Counted from the stretch's first letter, positions 12,913 through 24,250 are shown. The stretch is 64,000 nt of DNA from Symsagittifera roscoffensis (GCF_963678635.1 NC_087062.1:26500833-26564832), one strand, 5' to 3'. Program-made: numbers and translations. Notes: generated by a model from the letters alone, not told the origin.

Positions 12913-13113
12913 ATCAGGAGATATAAAACCTCAGGAATGTTTCAGCAATGATTCATCTACGGAATGCTTCTGCTTTTTGTAAAACTACCAATATTTGTAG
13001 ACGAATTTTTGTTTGCTTGTTTTCCCTCTTATGAGAATAAGTATTGGAATTATGAAAACACCTATCGTGAGCAGATACTTAATCCGGTTTCGAACTGAAT
13101 GGTGACTTGTAAT

Positions 13114-13489
13114 CAGGGGCGGATTAAGCGGGGGGGGGGCAGAGGGTCGGGGAGGACGCCTTTCTTCAGGGATTCGACCACATGCCGACCCAAAGGGTCC
13201 CCCTTTGTACTATTTTGAGATGTCCATTTTTGGCGACGGCCCCTAAAATTTTTAAAAGGCGCCCGAGAGGGGGGGGGGGGGGGGGCGTGCTGAAAAAACG
13301 TGATTTTTGGTCACAGTTTTTCAAAAATTACCTGAAAAACACCTGTTTATGGCCTGTCTTTCAAAAATTTGCCTGCGTCGCAGATAACCTGCCGAAACTG
13401 CTTTTTACTGCTTTGAAACAGCTTGGAAAATCAATTTGATTGACCTAAAAATATTCACTCCCATCAATAAAATCCTGGATCCGCCCCTG
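13114..13489. mobile_element. hAT-type MITE (family F3) with 8-bp near-duplication
   Basis: The termini are CAGGGGCGGATTAAG at left and TGGATCCGCCCCTG at right, an inverted pair of the hAT CAGGGGCGGA type. The flanks are CTTGTAAT and CATGTAAT (7 of 8 identical), the size of a hAT target duplication. The interior has the GGGTCC, GGCGCC and AAAACGTGATTTTTGG blocks shared by family F3, plus two long G runs. It has no transposase, so it would be mobilised in trans. Confidence 0.75.
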
Positions 13490-13499
13490 CATGTAATTA

Positions 13500-14490
13500 T
13501 TAAGTTACTATATGCTAAATATATCACTCCGTACTTTAAATATCTCAAATAAACTCAAAATCTTTTTGCAAAACATTTAAAGGGCAGTCGGAAAATTTTC
13601 GTCGTCAACCTGGTACGAGCAGTCTTGTGCGTGTTTTATAATTTCTCGCGCAAAAAGATACTTTATAACTACGATTTTTGAGGTTTCAATACTTTGTCTT
13701 CTGAGGCTTTAATATGTTTCAAAAGCCTAGCATTTACATTTTCTGATCATTTTAGGGAAAGACGACATTTGTGCTGCTAAACAAGGAAAATACCCACCAG
13801 AAACTTGCTGGAAGCTTTTGTTTTTTTCTGTTTTGTTCAATTTCATGAAAAAATAGAAGAAGCTAAGGTAGTTTATACTATTTAAAATTTCAAAATTTCA
13901 AACCATTTTCTTTTGTTATCAGTCAAAAATAAATAAATTCCGTTTTGTTTCTCTTTTGTAATTTCCGTTATGTTGGTTTATTTTAGACTAATACGGGGAT
14001 TTTTTTGCCCTGTAGATTGTGTATCTAGCTTTCTTACCAATTGAAATGCCTTTCCGATTTCTTTTACCACTTGAAACATAACTGGCCGAGAAAACGATTC
14101 ATGATTAATCATTGCAATTTCTAATTTTAAAGTTAACGGTTAAAATAACAACAGACATCAAAAAGGCCTCTCTCTTTTTTGTGTGAATTTGATGGTCGCA
14201 GTTTAAATATATCGTTTGCATATTAAATTTATTCAAGCTTTCGGCTTTATGATTTTTTTTGCTTTTTGGTCCTCATTTTTAATCCTTTTCTTTAATGTGA
14301 AACATCTAGAGTTTTTCTTATCTCACAAAAAAATAATTTAAGAATTTCACAATTTTCATTGTCTAGTTAACCTGCTTATCAGACCCCTGTGGACAAATTA
14401 TTTGTTACCTAGGGAATAATTTAAAAGAAGTAAAGCATTCTGTTTTTGGATTTGATTAATCAAAAGTTTCAAAGAAAGCCTATCTTGTTC
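13500..14490. other. Non-coding DNA upstream of the 14.5-kb exon
   Basis: No gene seen. This is the likely promoter side of the exon at 14501, but no TATA or initiator element stands out. Confidence 0.4.
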
Positions 14491-14500
14491 ATATAGCAAA

Positions 14501-14798
14501 ATGCACCCCGTATGGCTCGTAGCGTGTGTCCCTGGTAGCATTTACACAAGTTACCAGTGTGGAAAAACGTTAAGTTATTTGCTGTACAAAATCGATGAAA
14601 AAAAATCAAAAGATTTCGACATTTATCATGTGCCTATTTTGATCACTACACTCGCCATCAGCATCGGTTTAGTTATTATCAAAGCCTTTGCTCGGTCCAA
14701 TTTGATAGATTACTGCAACGAAAGTTTCATGCAGTTTTTTATATCAATAACCGGAGTCTGCATGCTTCAAATTGCAATTTGTTGGCTCGAAGTCACAG
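14501..14798 (+). CDS. First exon of a multi-pass membrane protein (gene A)
   Basis: The exon runs from an ATG to the splice donor ACAG|GTATAT: 99 codons plus one base (phase 1). It predicts hydrophobic segments at about residues 3-18, 43-64 and 75-98. Key conserved stretches are KDFDIY, CNESFMQF and LQIAICWLEVT. The exon at 32350-32647 has exactly the same length, phase and donor and is clearly paralogous. No matching downstream exon lies close by. Either the second exon is at 31432 (phase-compatible), or this is an alternative first exon for the gene at 32.35-37.56 kb, or the copy is truncated. Function unrecognised. Confidence 0.6.
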
Positions 14799-14853
14799 GT
14801 ATATCACTTTGTCAGTATAAATAGTCCTTACAAATGATCGGACCACGTGAACA

Positions 14854-15171
14854 ATCACTTTTGGTCTATAGAAGTCAACCCGGGCAGTTGAATTTTGTAC
14901 GGCTATCCCTCTCCCCACCTGTAATATTTAACAATTCAAAATATAGTTCACAGGGTACAATTTTTTAAAAGAGCCCTTTTCTCTTACTGATTCAGTTTGA
15001 GGAGGGTGAGGCCTTACCCTCCTCAAACTGATTTAGTAGTCAGAGAAGAGGGCTCTCTTAAAAATTGGACCTTGTGAACAATAATTTGAATTGGTAAATT
15101 TTACTGGTGGGGAGGGGAATAGCCGTACAAAAATCACCTGCCCGGGTTGACCTCTATAGACCCAAAGTGAT
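14854..15171. repeat. Long hairpin element, about 155-bp arms
   Basis: The sequence from ATCACTTTTGGTCTATAGAA reads as the near-exact reverse complement of the right end (TCTATAGACCCAAAGTGAT). Pairing continues through GTCAACCCGGGCAG/CTGCCCGGGTTGAC, the C-rich/G-rich tracts and GTTTGAGGAGGGT/ACCCTCCTCAAAC to a tiny loop at about 15010. CCCGGG sits at 14879 and 15141. It lies 55 bases past the donor of gene A exon 1 and is non-coding. Confidence 0.85.
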
Positions 15172-15536
15172 AACCGCACAATTGCCTGAACTAAGTCTAT
15201 GAAAAAATGCTAGTCATACCACATCATGCATTTTTGCTGAAATGGCGTCTTTGATTTTGAAAGGATTTTTCTTTGGCATAAAAGTCGCCCGTTCTTCGAC
15301 ATATGGCAGGTGTTTTAGTTAAAATATTGAAAATGAAACATTTCAATAAGTCTTTTAAACAGCTTGTTTTTTCGCCTTGTTTTCAAAAAAAATTGATTAA
15401 AACTGTTTTTAGACCCTTGAATCGATCTGCCCTGGGGTCCTTTTGAAATTTTAGTGAGTGGAAATCTATCCAACAAAAACTTGGAAACCAGATCTGAGCA
15501 TCTTAAAGTCTTGCCTATTTCAGATCTTGTCCAGAC

Positions 15537-15788
15537 ATGGTGCATGTTTCGTTTGGACATGGACATGTCTGAATCAGGACTGAGGAAGGTATGGATTCTA
15601 TCACAAAAGCAGATCTGCTCAAGGCCTGATTCAGACCTGGAGCATACATGGGTCAGACCTGGTGCAGATCTGCTCAGATCTGGTTCAGATCTGACCCATA
15701 TATGTTCCAGGTCTGAATCAGATCTTGAGCAGGTCTGCTTTGCGACAAAATCCATACCTGCTTCAGTCCTAATTCAGACAAAACTTGC
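15537..15788. repeat. Palindrome built of CAGATCTGAATCAGACC-like words
   Basis: The two halves (about 15569-15660 and 15690-15778) are imperfect reverse complements centred near 15675. Inside each arm, short words such as CAGATCTG, TTCAGACCTG and GGTCAGA recur. Frames on both strands through it give near-identical peptides, as a palindrome must, so those frames are not genes. Confidence 0.75.
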
Positions 15789-16107
15789 TTGCATCTGAAG
15801 AGTTCGCTTATCATTGTGGAGTTCGCCATAATTAGCGACATATGCACATTGGGGAAATCGCGAAAAAACTAACGTTTCGACAAAGTTCATGCTACACTTG
15901 TTTGTGCGCTGAATCCACTTTAGCTGTCGAGCAGGTTTAAAGACTTGTCTCTGGATTCCAAAGATCTACAGATCCCAAATTTTCCAACTACTTAGCACAG
16001 TGTTTGACACGGTAATGATGCCTATTATGGAAACCTGTAAATGTAAAATGATACGAACAAGAAAGGATCTGTTTTGACAGTCACCTTAGCCGAGATCCAG
16101 CTCAAAA

Positions 16108-17462
16108 TTGACCATGATTTGCACGGTTTGTGCGACTTTTAATATCATTGTAATCAAACCGCTCAAACCGATCGAAAACTACCTAATTTTTGCGAGAAAC
16201 ACTCAAAGGATCGATCAAAATGTAGTTCATATGATACACGCAGCCCAGTATCATTTCTTAATTTGGCAACGGCAAAACAAACAAGGGATATATCCAGAAG
16301 ACCAAAAGTTATACCAACGGAGAAACCTAACCTGCCGGCACAAATCGTGGATTACAATAAACCTCCCATCCTCATCCTGGAAGCGCTGATGACAATCTTA
16401 TGATCAGCTGGAAAGTGAATAGGGCTAAATTTTTGATAACCGAAAAGAAAACGCGATTCATATTGGGGTTGGATTTGAAAAGACGACTTGAAACTTCTAT
16501 AATGCAGTGGTCAGCACCCATGGAGTGGTACACGTTTGTCGTGCTGCTGTGCGAGCAGTCGAATAAACGGAAAACAAAAATCATTAATAAAATCAAGCAT
16601 TTATTTGTCCGACCATGCAAGTCGAAAATTCATGTAATTTCATCAAAGTTTGATTCGCTTTTGTGTCCGATACAAAAAAGGAGAAGAATCCCTATACACA
16701 TTCAGAATAATGTACAAGTGGAAATCAAAAAATTGCTGGACGAGGGTCACATCCAGAAACTGGATAAATGTTCAAGCGACTGTTTCATTGCCCCAATTGT
16801 AATTATGGTGAAAAAGTATGACTCAAAAAAAATTGGCTTTACTCTCGAAAGCAATAAATAGGTAATTATTTAAAAACAAATATCAAATGCCTAAAATTAA
16901 CTAATTATTGAACGTTGTGAGCTACATTGATAAAAATCAAAAAGAGGGAGAATTATACTTTTCGATCAAAGTATTTCGCTACATAAGAACAAAAAGACGA
17001 TGGACAGCAATTAACACTGATTTTATTTGCATCATGGTACCTTAATGCCCAATAAAAGAAACATTCTATCAATTAGATAGAACTACTTGCAGTAAATTTG
17101 GCAGTAGAAGTTACAAACACTATCTTTTAGAGACAAACTTCATCATAGCAACAGATCATGAGGCGCTCACATCGGCCTAGGATACTAATAGGTCAAATAA
17201 AACATCCCAATCTAGACGAACCCTGTTATTGTCGTACCAGTTTATATTAGTTCTTTTCCGTGGATGAAACATGGGGAGAGTTGACTGTTTGTTCAGAGAG
17301 CCGAATGGGGACCCATGGCCTGAATCGGAATTAAATGAGAAATTCGTAGAGAAAGCCATAGAATCGTTTCAGCTGTATAAACCAAAATTAAAACATTCAA
17401 GAATATTCTCGACGTTTCAAATCGAGCGAAACGAGAAACACGTCATCTCTCGGTTGCTATAG
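16108..17462 (+). pseudogene. Ty3/gypsy pol relic (protease end, RT start, RNase H pieces)
   Basis: Three pol pieces lie in order. Near 16400-16480 is FILGLDLKRR, the ILG-D end of a retroelement aspartic protease. At 16710-16855 comes the start of reverse transcriptase (VEIKKLLDEGHIQKLDK, then FIAPIVIMVKK). After a gap that removes the RT core, 17122-17180 reads FIIATDHEALTSA, the third acidic motif of RNase H, and 17271-17400 continues with the post-RNase H linker (VDCLF, PWPESELNEKF). Stops and frame changes separate all pieces. No integrase or LTR was found. It is dead and older than the 44-57 kb element. Confidence 0.75.
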
Positions 17463-17699
17463 CAACCAAACTGTTCAAAACTGAACAAAGCTCGACCGGA
17501 ACGAAAAATGCTTCGGCTTACGACCGTCAAAACATTGTTATTTTTACTTTGATCAAAATCAGTATCAAAAAAAAGATCGGACAGAGAAATTGACCAGAAA
17601 TTCAAAAAAAGATTGAAAATGAACGACAAGTAGGAAAGAACTTGGAGGAAGAAGAAAAAATACATATATTCCAAGAAACGTGGTCAGAGGGAGTAGGAT

Positions 17700-19760
17700 T
17701 TTTTTTCATTTTTGGACAAAGACGAAACAAGCTCAAGTTCGCCTCCTAGAGTGAACTGGTTGGTCCCAACCAAAGATTACACATCGGAACATCAATTGCT
17801 TTCATTCTGGTTTTTAATGGGGGTTAACTGGAGAAAAACTAACGGTAATTAGCGATCTGGAAGCAATAACGAGTGAGGCTCCCAAGGAGAACCAAAAAAT
17901 CTCGGAGGATATCCTTGAAGAGTTTAAAGGACCTATCATTGAAGTGGATTTGACAATGAGTGAAGATGGGAAACAAGAAATGCAGCTAGTCAAAATTTTC
18001 GAGTGAGCCACCTATGGAGAAAAGACGCAAATACTTTTGGGAGCAGCTAGGAGAACAAGGATTGTCACAAAAGTCACTTTTATTTGATAGAAATCTGCTC
18101 GCAGAACTCCCAATGGAGCATGTCTGGCGAGACAGAACGGGGCGAGTGATGAAACGAGGAGACAGAAAAAGCCATACACCAATCCGACGTGGAAGCAGAT
18201 GTCTGTAGTGGACGATTTTATTCTGTAGGACAGCAGACTAGCAGTGCCAGTCGTTAATTTCGGAATTGTAACCGACAATAAGAACAAACGGAGGGGCAAT
18301 CTACAAAAAGAAGGCAGAGCAATAGCAAAAACAAAGTTGACAGAGGAAAGTCCAAAGAAGTCGGGAAAACCTAACCTTAAGGAGAGCACACAAGGGGCGA
18401 GCCACAACAAAAATGTAGCAATGGGACACCGACAGAGTCTAAAACAAGCACTCAAAAACCGAAATCAAGAGATCTGAAGATAGCGAAGATAAAGAAGATC
18501 AAGATATCCAAATGCACTGGCAACAGAATAAGACAGAAGAGAGAGGGGAAACAGAAAAGTAAAAACTCCGGGACAACCCAACGTATGTCACGTCGCAAGA
18601 GGCAAGCTCTGGAGGAGGTCACAATTTGGCAGTGAAGCGAGCCAAACCGAACAATTGAGGACCGAAATCTCTGACTCCAAAAACACAGAACCAAGTCATT
18701 TTGAAGAACAATGAAACAGTTGACACCGCAAGAAGCTAGGAGAGATACAACAAACTCTGAAAAGACAGTGGTTAAAGATAATGAGCGCATACCAAAAATT
18801 TCAACTCTGAGCGAAAACCTGGACGCTGGAGAGGGGACGAGTAGCTCAACCCCAAAAATCACCGAAGAAAGCCACAAAAAAGCTAAAACGAATCGACTCG
18901 AAAACGAGACTGAAAGACATTTTAATACCTTCCAGAATCATTATTTCGCACCAGATGAGTGGGATGCATTGGCAGATCAATTAATTCACAGAGGGGTTTA
19001 AAAAAGACGGCGAACGAATTAGGCCTGACAAAAAACCTGAAGGAAAGACGGGATAAAAAATTTGACCCGCCACCGGGATTTTTTGATAAGTCAAATCAGG
19101 AGGGCGGCAACGTGAGAAGTAGTGCTCGGCCAAATAAGAATAAAAAACCATCGAGATTCGGGGACAAGGTAAAACATTTCGTGTCCACAGAGTCAGAGAC
19201 AACGGAGACGCATGGAAGCCGACTAAAAGAGGTCCTATCCAACAATAGGACGAAGTTGGTCAATTTCAAGCACAGAGACGATCGACCGATCGAGTCAAGG
19301 TTAACTCTACTTGAGTGGCACCTACTCCACAGAAGGTGCCACAGAGCCGAATGTAAGCTGGAACCCAATTTGGCAAATAGAGATTGAAATAAATCAATCG
19401 AAAACTCGCCAAAGAAATTGACAATTGACATGAAAAAGTGAGACATTTTTCCTTTTTTACTCTTAAAAGTTTATCTACTAAACATATTATATTTTTCCAG
19501 TAGCCAAGGGAGTGTGGTACTGTTCAGGCAGTAGCCTTGATGTTAAAGTTTTTTGAGTATGAAGGTATTATTTTATCAGGTCAAGGTCCAGCGGGATCTA
19601 ACCGTACCGCCAACTGTAGTTGACAGAGAGTTGGCACCGGCAACCGTATTTGGTAGTTTCACTATGTTAGAGCGTGATTCAGCAGCTAAATCTCTGGGAG
19701 AACAATTACACGTTCTGAGAACTATTTGAATTATTAATTTAGTAAACTTTTTTTTCTACA
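17700..19760 (+). pseudogene. Decayed coding-like sequence, unrecognised
   Basis: Several plus-strand frames (18014-18208, 18244-18477, 18711-19001, 18959-19387) are rich in K, E, R and S and separated by stops. Base composition is more GC than the surroundings, as in the gypsy relic just upstream, so this may be the rest of that element. No domain is recognisable; I assign no function. Confidence 0.3.
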
Positions 19761-19947
19761 AAACTGAGAGCACCGTAGAGTATCAAAGCCGCCCTCAAAG
19801 TTAAACCCTCAACACCACCCAGCAAGCCTACCACGCCTCACCCTTAACTGATACACTTCAGGTGTATACACAGGTAAACAGTTTAAAAACACAGGACTCA
19901 AAGTACATTAATTATTTGCAATACTGAAAAGTAATTGTTCCTAATCA

Positions 19948-20192
19948 CCCGGGTTGAGATCCCGCTCAAAAACCGCTCAAGATTTGAGCGGTTTGAGCGG
20001 TTTTCCAGCAAGATTTGAGCGGTTTGAGCGGTTTGGGCGGTTTGGGCGGTCTTTTTGGAAAAAGCGCTCAAACCGCTCAAATCTTGCTTAAAAAACCGCT
20101 CAAAAACCGCTCATTTCTTGCGGTGATTTTTGAACGGTTTTTCAAGCAAGATTTGAGCGGTTTTTGAGCGGTTTTTGAGCGGTCTTCCCGGG
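19948..20192. repeat. Array of CCGCTCAAA / TTTGAGCGG words bounded by CCCGGGTTGAG
   Basis: The words AACCGCTCAAA and TTTGAGCGGTTT occur more than a dozen times in both orientations, joined by short GATTTGAG or ATCTTGC links. CCCGGGTTGAG sits at both edges (19948 and 20187). Several stretches can fold into hairpins. Non-coding. Confidence 0.75.
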
Positions 20193-20210
20193 TTGAGGTC
20201 CCCGACTCAT

Positions 20211-20400
20211 GTCCATACTTTCGCGACCGGAAAACTAAGGCGCGACTTTCGCGACCTAGGCGGAAACGGCGCGACTCCAAAGGCAACGGCGCGACCGTTT
20301 GGCCAGCGCGACCAAAATAAGCACTTTCAAGACTTTTGCGACCGAGGTGGAGACGGCGCGTCTTTGCAGACCGAAGCGGAGACGGTGCGACCAAGATTAT
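20211..20400. repeat. GC-rich array of GCGCGAC / TTTCGCGACC words
   Basis: GCGACC, GGCGCGAC and GGAGACGG recur irregularly. The block is far more GC-rich than its surroundings and follows directly on the CCGCTCAAA array. The open frames on both strands come from the word repetition and are not treated as genes. Confidence 0.55.
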
Positions 20401-20556
20401 ATAGACGGATACGATGCACAGTATTATGTATACCTGTGGTTTGAGGTACGTATCACTGTCACAGGAATTTCAAAAGCATGAATTAGAATGCAGAGTATTC
20501 AGTATTCATTGTGGTGCGTAATTTATATTGGCTTCGCTGCGCGACACTATTTTCAG

Positions 20557-20629
20557 GGCCGCATGGGCTAACGGATAAGGCGTCTGACTTCGAATCAGAA
20601 GATTGGGGGTTCGAATCCCTCTGTGGTCG
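20557..20629 (+). tRNA. tRNA-Arg-TCG: tRNA-Arg (anticodon UCG)
   Basis: The 73-base gene folds as a cloverleaf. The 7-bp acceptor stem pairs GGCCGCA with TGTGGTC (two G-U pairs) and the discriminator is G. The anticodon arm CTGA-CTTCGAA-TCAG gives anticodon TCG. The T arm is GGGGG-TTCGAAT-CCCTC. A TTTTT run at 20632-20636 serves as the Pol III terminator, and the B box GGTTCGAATCC is perfect. The D stem has one mismatch (G11-G24) and the A box TGGGCTAACGG departs slightly from consensus. It is probably functional, with a small chance of being a recent pseudogene. CCA is not encoded, as expected in a nuclear gene. Confidence 0.88.
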
Positions 20630-20639
20630 ACTTTTTATT

Positions 20640-20770
20640 ATTAAATCTTGCGCGGTTTTTGAGCGGTTTTTTTAGATAAACCGCTCAAAACCGTTCAAAT
20701 CTTGCGCGGTTTTTGAGCGGTTTTTTTAGATTTGTCTAAAAAAAACCGCTCAAACCGCTCAAATCTTGCT
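20640..20770. repeat. Second block of GAGCGGTTTTT / AAAAACCGCTC words
   Basis: The word family of 19948-20192 reappears directly downstream of the tRNA terminator, including AATCTTGCGCGGTTTTTGAG twice. The tRNA gene is therefore flanked on both sides by this array. Confidence 0.65.
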
Positions 20771-20985
20771 TCAAATTAGGTGAAAAATCTCGACTCGGTT
20801 ATCTTTGTATTTCAATCGACAATGGCTTTGAGATATAGTATGAGACGAAATAAAAATTCTTTTTTTCTTTAAAACTCTCAATTGTCATGAACATTCTTCA
20901 GGAGGCAAATTCGAAGACAAAGGTTTTGATAACCAAGAGAAATTTTCGTTTTTTTTCCGAATGCCGATTTGACTAAAAACCACTG

Positions 20986-21153
20986 CTGATTCAGAGTATT
21001 CATGACATGGATTTTTCTCACAATAGTTCTCACAAAATGCGGTAAAATCTTTTAATAATGGCATGATTTGTTGCGAACTAATTAGTAATAAACTTGACTG
21101 CCGTAAAAAAAGATACCTTTAAGACATATTATCACCAACTTGTCTTGAATATC
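20986..21153 (+). mobile_element. 5' LTR of BEL/Pao element 1
   Basis: It aligns along its length with 27929-28099: TCACAATAGTTCTCA, AAAATGCGGTAAAAT, AATAATGGCATGATTTGTTG and CTTTAAGACATATTATCA are common. The pair differs by many substitutions, so the insertion is old. The 5' boundary is approximate because the TGTCCCC start seen in the 3' copy is not intact here. Confidence 0.75.
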
Positions 21154-21171
21154 TGGCGACCACAACTAGAA
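21154..21171 (+). promoter_or_regulatory. Primer binding site for tRNA-Arg
   Basis: TGGCGACCACA directly follows the LTR and is the exact complement of the last 11 bases of mature tRNA-Arg(UCG), including CCA. The gene for that tRNA lies about 525 bases upstream in this window. It fixes the LTR boundary and the plus orientation. Confidence 0.75.
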
Positions 21172-21244
21172 TTCGAAGTCGGCAAGGCAACAAAGCGCGG
21201 ATTCATTGCCCCTCAGCTATCCAGCCCCCTCACCTTCAAGACAT

Positions 21245-21440
21245 CCTACCTCCAACAGGACAAGGGCCGACATACGGGACAAGAGGCTTTCTCTCTCCAA
21301 CAGGAAAAGGGCCTCTCCAATAATACACAGGCCTACATCCCAGGGCCTATATACATCGGCCTACATACAACGGCCTGCATACAACGATCTACATACAGGA
21401 CAAGGGCTTGCCTCCAACAGTACAAGGGCCTACATACATT
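21245..21440 (+). repeat. Leader repeat of BEL/Pao element 1
   Basis: In the untranslated leader, CCAACAGGACAAGGGCC-like and GGCCTACATACA-like words recur with roughly 15-30 base spacing. The open frames here reflect the repeats. Between this block and gag (about 21450-22470) I see no gene, only further short repeats of GTGCTAA and GTGCAGT. Confidence 0.5.
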
Positions 21441-22471
21441 TCGAAAGGGTTCGAACTCCCCAGGATCTCAACATCAACATATCATTTCCAAGACTCAGGC
21501 CAGATCCAGTTTCTTACAAATTTTTCAACCCTATAGTCAGACTATCATTCAAAAACTCAAATCGCAGAGACGAAACCCATTTCTGCTAAAGTTTAACGCT
21601 CATTATTTTCATGCTACAAAACTTAACAAAAATTTGTGTTTCCGAACCCTAAACTCTGCAAGATTCTCGTAAATTTTTGTAAACTTGTGAATCCCAGGGG
21701 TAAAAAACTAGCGCATAACCAAAAAAAAAAGTTTATCGTGCTTGTGCTCGTCAGCCCACCTTGTGCTAAAAATTTCAACAATTGTGCTAAACTTTTTTGT
21801 GCAGTCTTTGTTAGCTTTTTTTGTGCAGTTTTTAAGAAATCTGCAACCTCCGACATGAAATGTCAATGCTCATTTGTTCAATTTAGTTTTAATTCTCGGG
21901 GTACTAAGGTAATACCTAAACACATACAAAAAAAAACAAGGTTCCACTTATACAAAAAAGTGATAGCCAAAACCCGATAGCCGAAATTTTCTAGCCCAAA
22001 ACTATCGGCTGCGAATTTTCAGAAGACCATTTTTTCCGAAACGTTTTCTTTAACCCATAAATAGAAAAAGGTTTTACTAGCCACATCTACGAAAGATTTT
22101 ATAAAAAATTTTGAAAGTCTCAAAATTTTTTCACTCATTTGAACTCTTGAAGTGAACTTAAGTTGAACTCTTAAAAAAATTAAAGTTTCACCGCTTAGTC
22201 CCTAACCATAATTCAAAGCGCTCATAACTGCGTTAGCTGTAGCTCACTTTGTTTAATTAACCACCGGGTTAATCCTCTGGTTGGTTGAATTTAACAAAAA
22301 AATAAACGTAGCTTATAGTAAAAATCTTGAGAAAGCTCAAAAAAGCTTCAATGAAGGAAATACTTTGCGATCGCTGCCATCCGATCTCGTAAGCTTTTGA
22401 TACACCTTTTCTACTCTTTATACTACTTTCTTGAATGGATTCAACAAAGCCATTCGTAAAACAGCTATTTA

Positions 22472-24250
22472 ATCAATGGAGACGCCGCTACAGTTTTTCG
22501 AGGAGCTTGAGGAAGAGGTAACAAGGCAAATAGCCAACTCAAGCGAAATCGAGTACGTTAAACTCAGTTATGAGGAGGTAACCACTTGTTTCGATCTGCT
22601 TGATACGCTCGCAGACGACTTAGCCGCGTTTTCTACTCAGGAAGCACAAAACTAAAGCTACGAAAACGAAAGTGCGACCTACTAGTCAATGTTAGAAAAT
22701 ACGAAAAGGTCTTAACAAACGATGGTTCAGTTTCCACAAGGGCAAACAGCCCACTCAAAGTGCAAAGCACACACAAAAAAGCACACTGAATAAAACTACA
22801 AATACTACTGAAAACTTGGCCAACGGCATCATCAGTACTACGGTTGCCGACTTTTCAACTTACACGTCCACCTACGGCGTGAGTACATTCGACTTAGACG
22901 CTCCTCAACGCTACAGTTTCTCACCTCTACCGGGAACCAAACGAGCTATAGATCAGACAATCAACAAGGTCATCGCTACCTCTACAACGATTTCAGATCA
23001 GTCTCACCGACTGCAAACCCATGTACTTTCATCTTTCGATCTCCTCTACGATACAACTTCTCGCCTCCACCATTATCCAATGAAAATCCCATTTGCAACG
23101 ACTACTCAAGACACGAAGCCCAGATGTCAACTGGCAATAACCGATATGGTCTGCTAACAAATTTAATTGCATACATCTGCTTTTACATCTGAAGAGTTCG
23201 TTACCAACCACACTTCAACGACTATCAGATGACTAACTCACAATCACACGAACAACAACGCAATAGCCTTTTCGACAATGAACAAAGACAAGTCACCAAC
23301 CACGCTACCAGTCATCCGACCACTGCCATCAATTACATTTTGAAAGGATTCAAATAGCAAAATATGAAACTACAAAATTTGACGGCAACCCACTGGAGTG
23401 GAACAACTGGTTCAAATTCTTTCAGACTGCGATTGGCAACAACCCACGCCTAATCCCGGTTGAAAAAATTACTTTCTTGCAGTCATTATGCAATAATAAT
23501 GCTAAATTTTTAATAGAGAGCTACGGAACCAATTCTTCTCAGTATGAACAGGCAATACTTAAATTAGTGCGTAGATACGGTAACCCATAGTATGTGGTGT
23601 CAGCGTTCATCAGGGAACTTGAAAAGTTCGACCAATTGATACTAAGCGAACCACAGGGCTTTATCAGATACGCTGCTTTCCTACGGAAACTAATCCACAA
23701 CTTCGAACTCAGCGGCTACATTCTATTAACCTGACCCGACATGCTCGCTCAAAACTCCCAGTAAGTCTACTAATGAAGTGGGAAGAGCACCGCGTGCTGC
23801 ACGACCTCGACTACGCTACAATTAAAGACTTGACGCAGTACCTCACTAACTACTCGCGAGCATGCGAGAACCTGGACATAGAGCCATCGACTCCAAACCA
23901 AGCGGGACGAAATTGCCAACCTACAAAGCAGCAACAATCTGACAACCGACCCAACCAATTTACGTCTATGTCCAGGCAAAACTAAAACAAATTTTCAGGT
24001 ATTGCGACAAGACCAACAACAACTTTGATATGTCCAATAGATAGCTAAATTCACTATATTCAAAAATGTCCGAACTTTTTGAAACTTCCCATAGATCAAC
24101 GGGCAGAGCTGTTTAAACAACATAAACTGTGCTTCAACTGCTTAGGCCAACACAGATTTAGTGAATGCGCATCGTCTAAGCGAAGTTTCATCAACAACTG
24201 CGGAGGTAAACACCATTCAGCTCTACAAAGCGACAAAAAGCCGTTCCAAA
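22472..24250 (+). pseudogene. gag of BEL/Pao element 1 (broken)
   Basis: It starts at METPLQFFEELEEEVTRQ and is soon interrupted by stops. Near 23363-23590 it reads TTKFDGNPLEWNNWFKFF, then FLQSLCNNNAKFLI, the DUF1759-type Gag core of Pao elements. At 24079-24240 is a cysteine/histidine knuckle region beginning CFNCLGQHRFSECA, whose second half reads NNCGGKHH, close to a CX2CX4HX4C pair. Stops in at least four places abolish a continuous product. The codon frames drift, as expected of an old copy. Confidence 0.8.

Noticed and set aside
15315-15798. Open frames of 114 and 146 codons on opposite strands
   Set aside because: They read through the 15.5-kb palindrome; similar peptides on both strands follow from the inverted words, with no start, splice or homology support.
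18012-18877. Minus-strand frames of 147 and 141 codons
   Set aside because: Hydrophobic, F/S/L-rich peptides that are the antisense of the K/E-rich relic; no independent support.
20077-20444. Frames with R/G/A-rich peptides on both strands
   Set aside because: Produced by the CCGCTCAAA and GCGCGAC word arrays.
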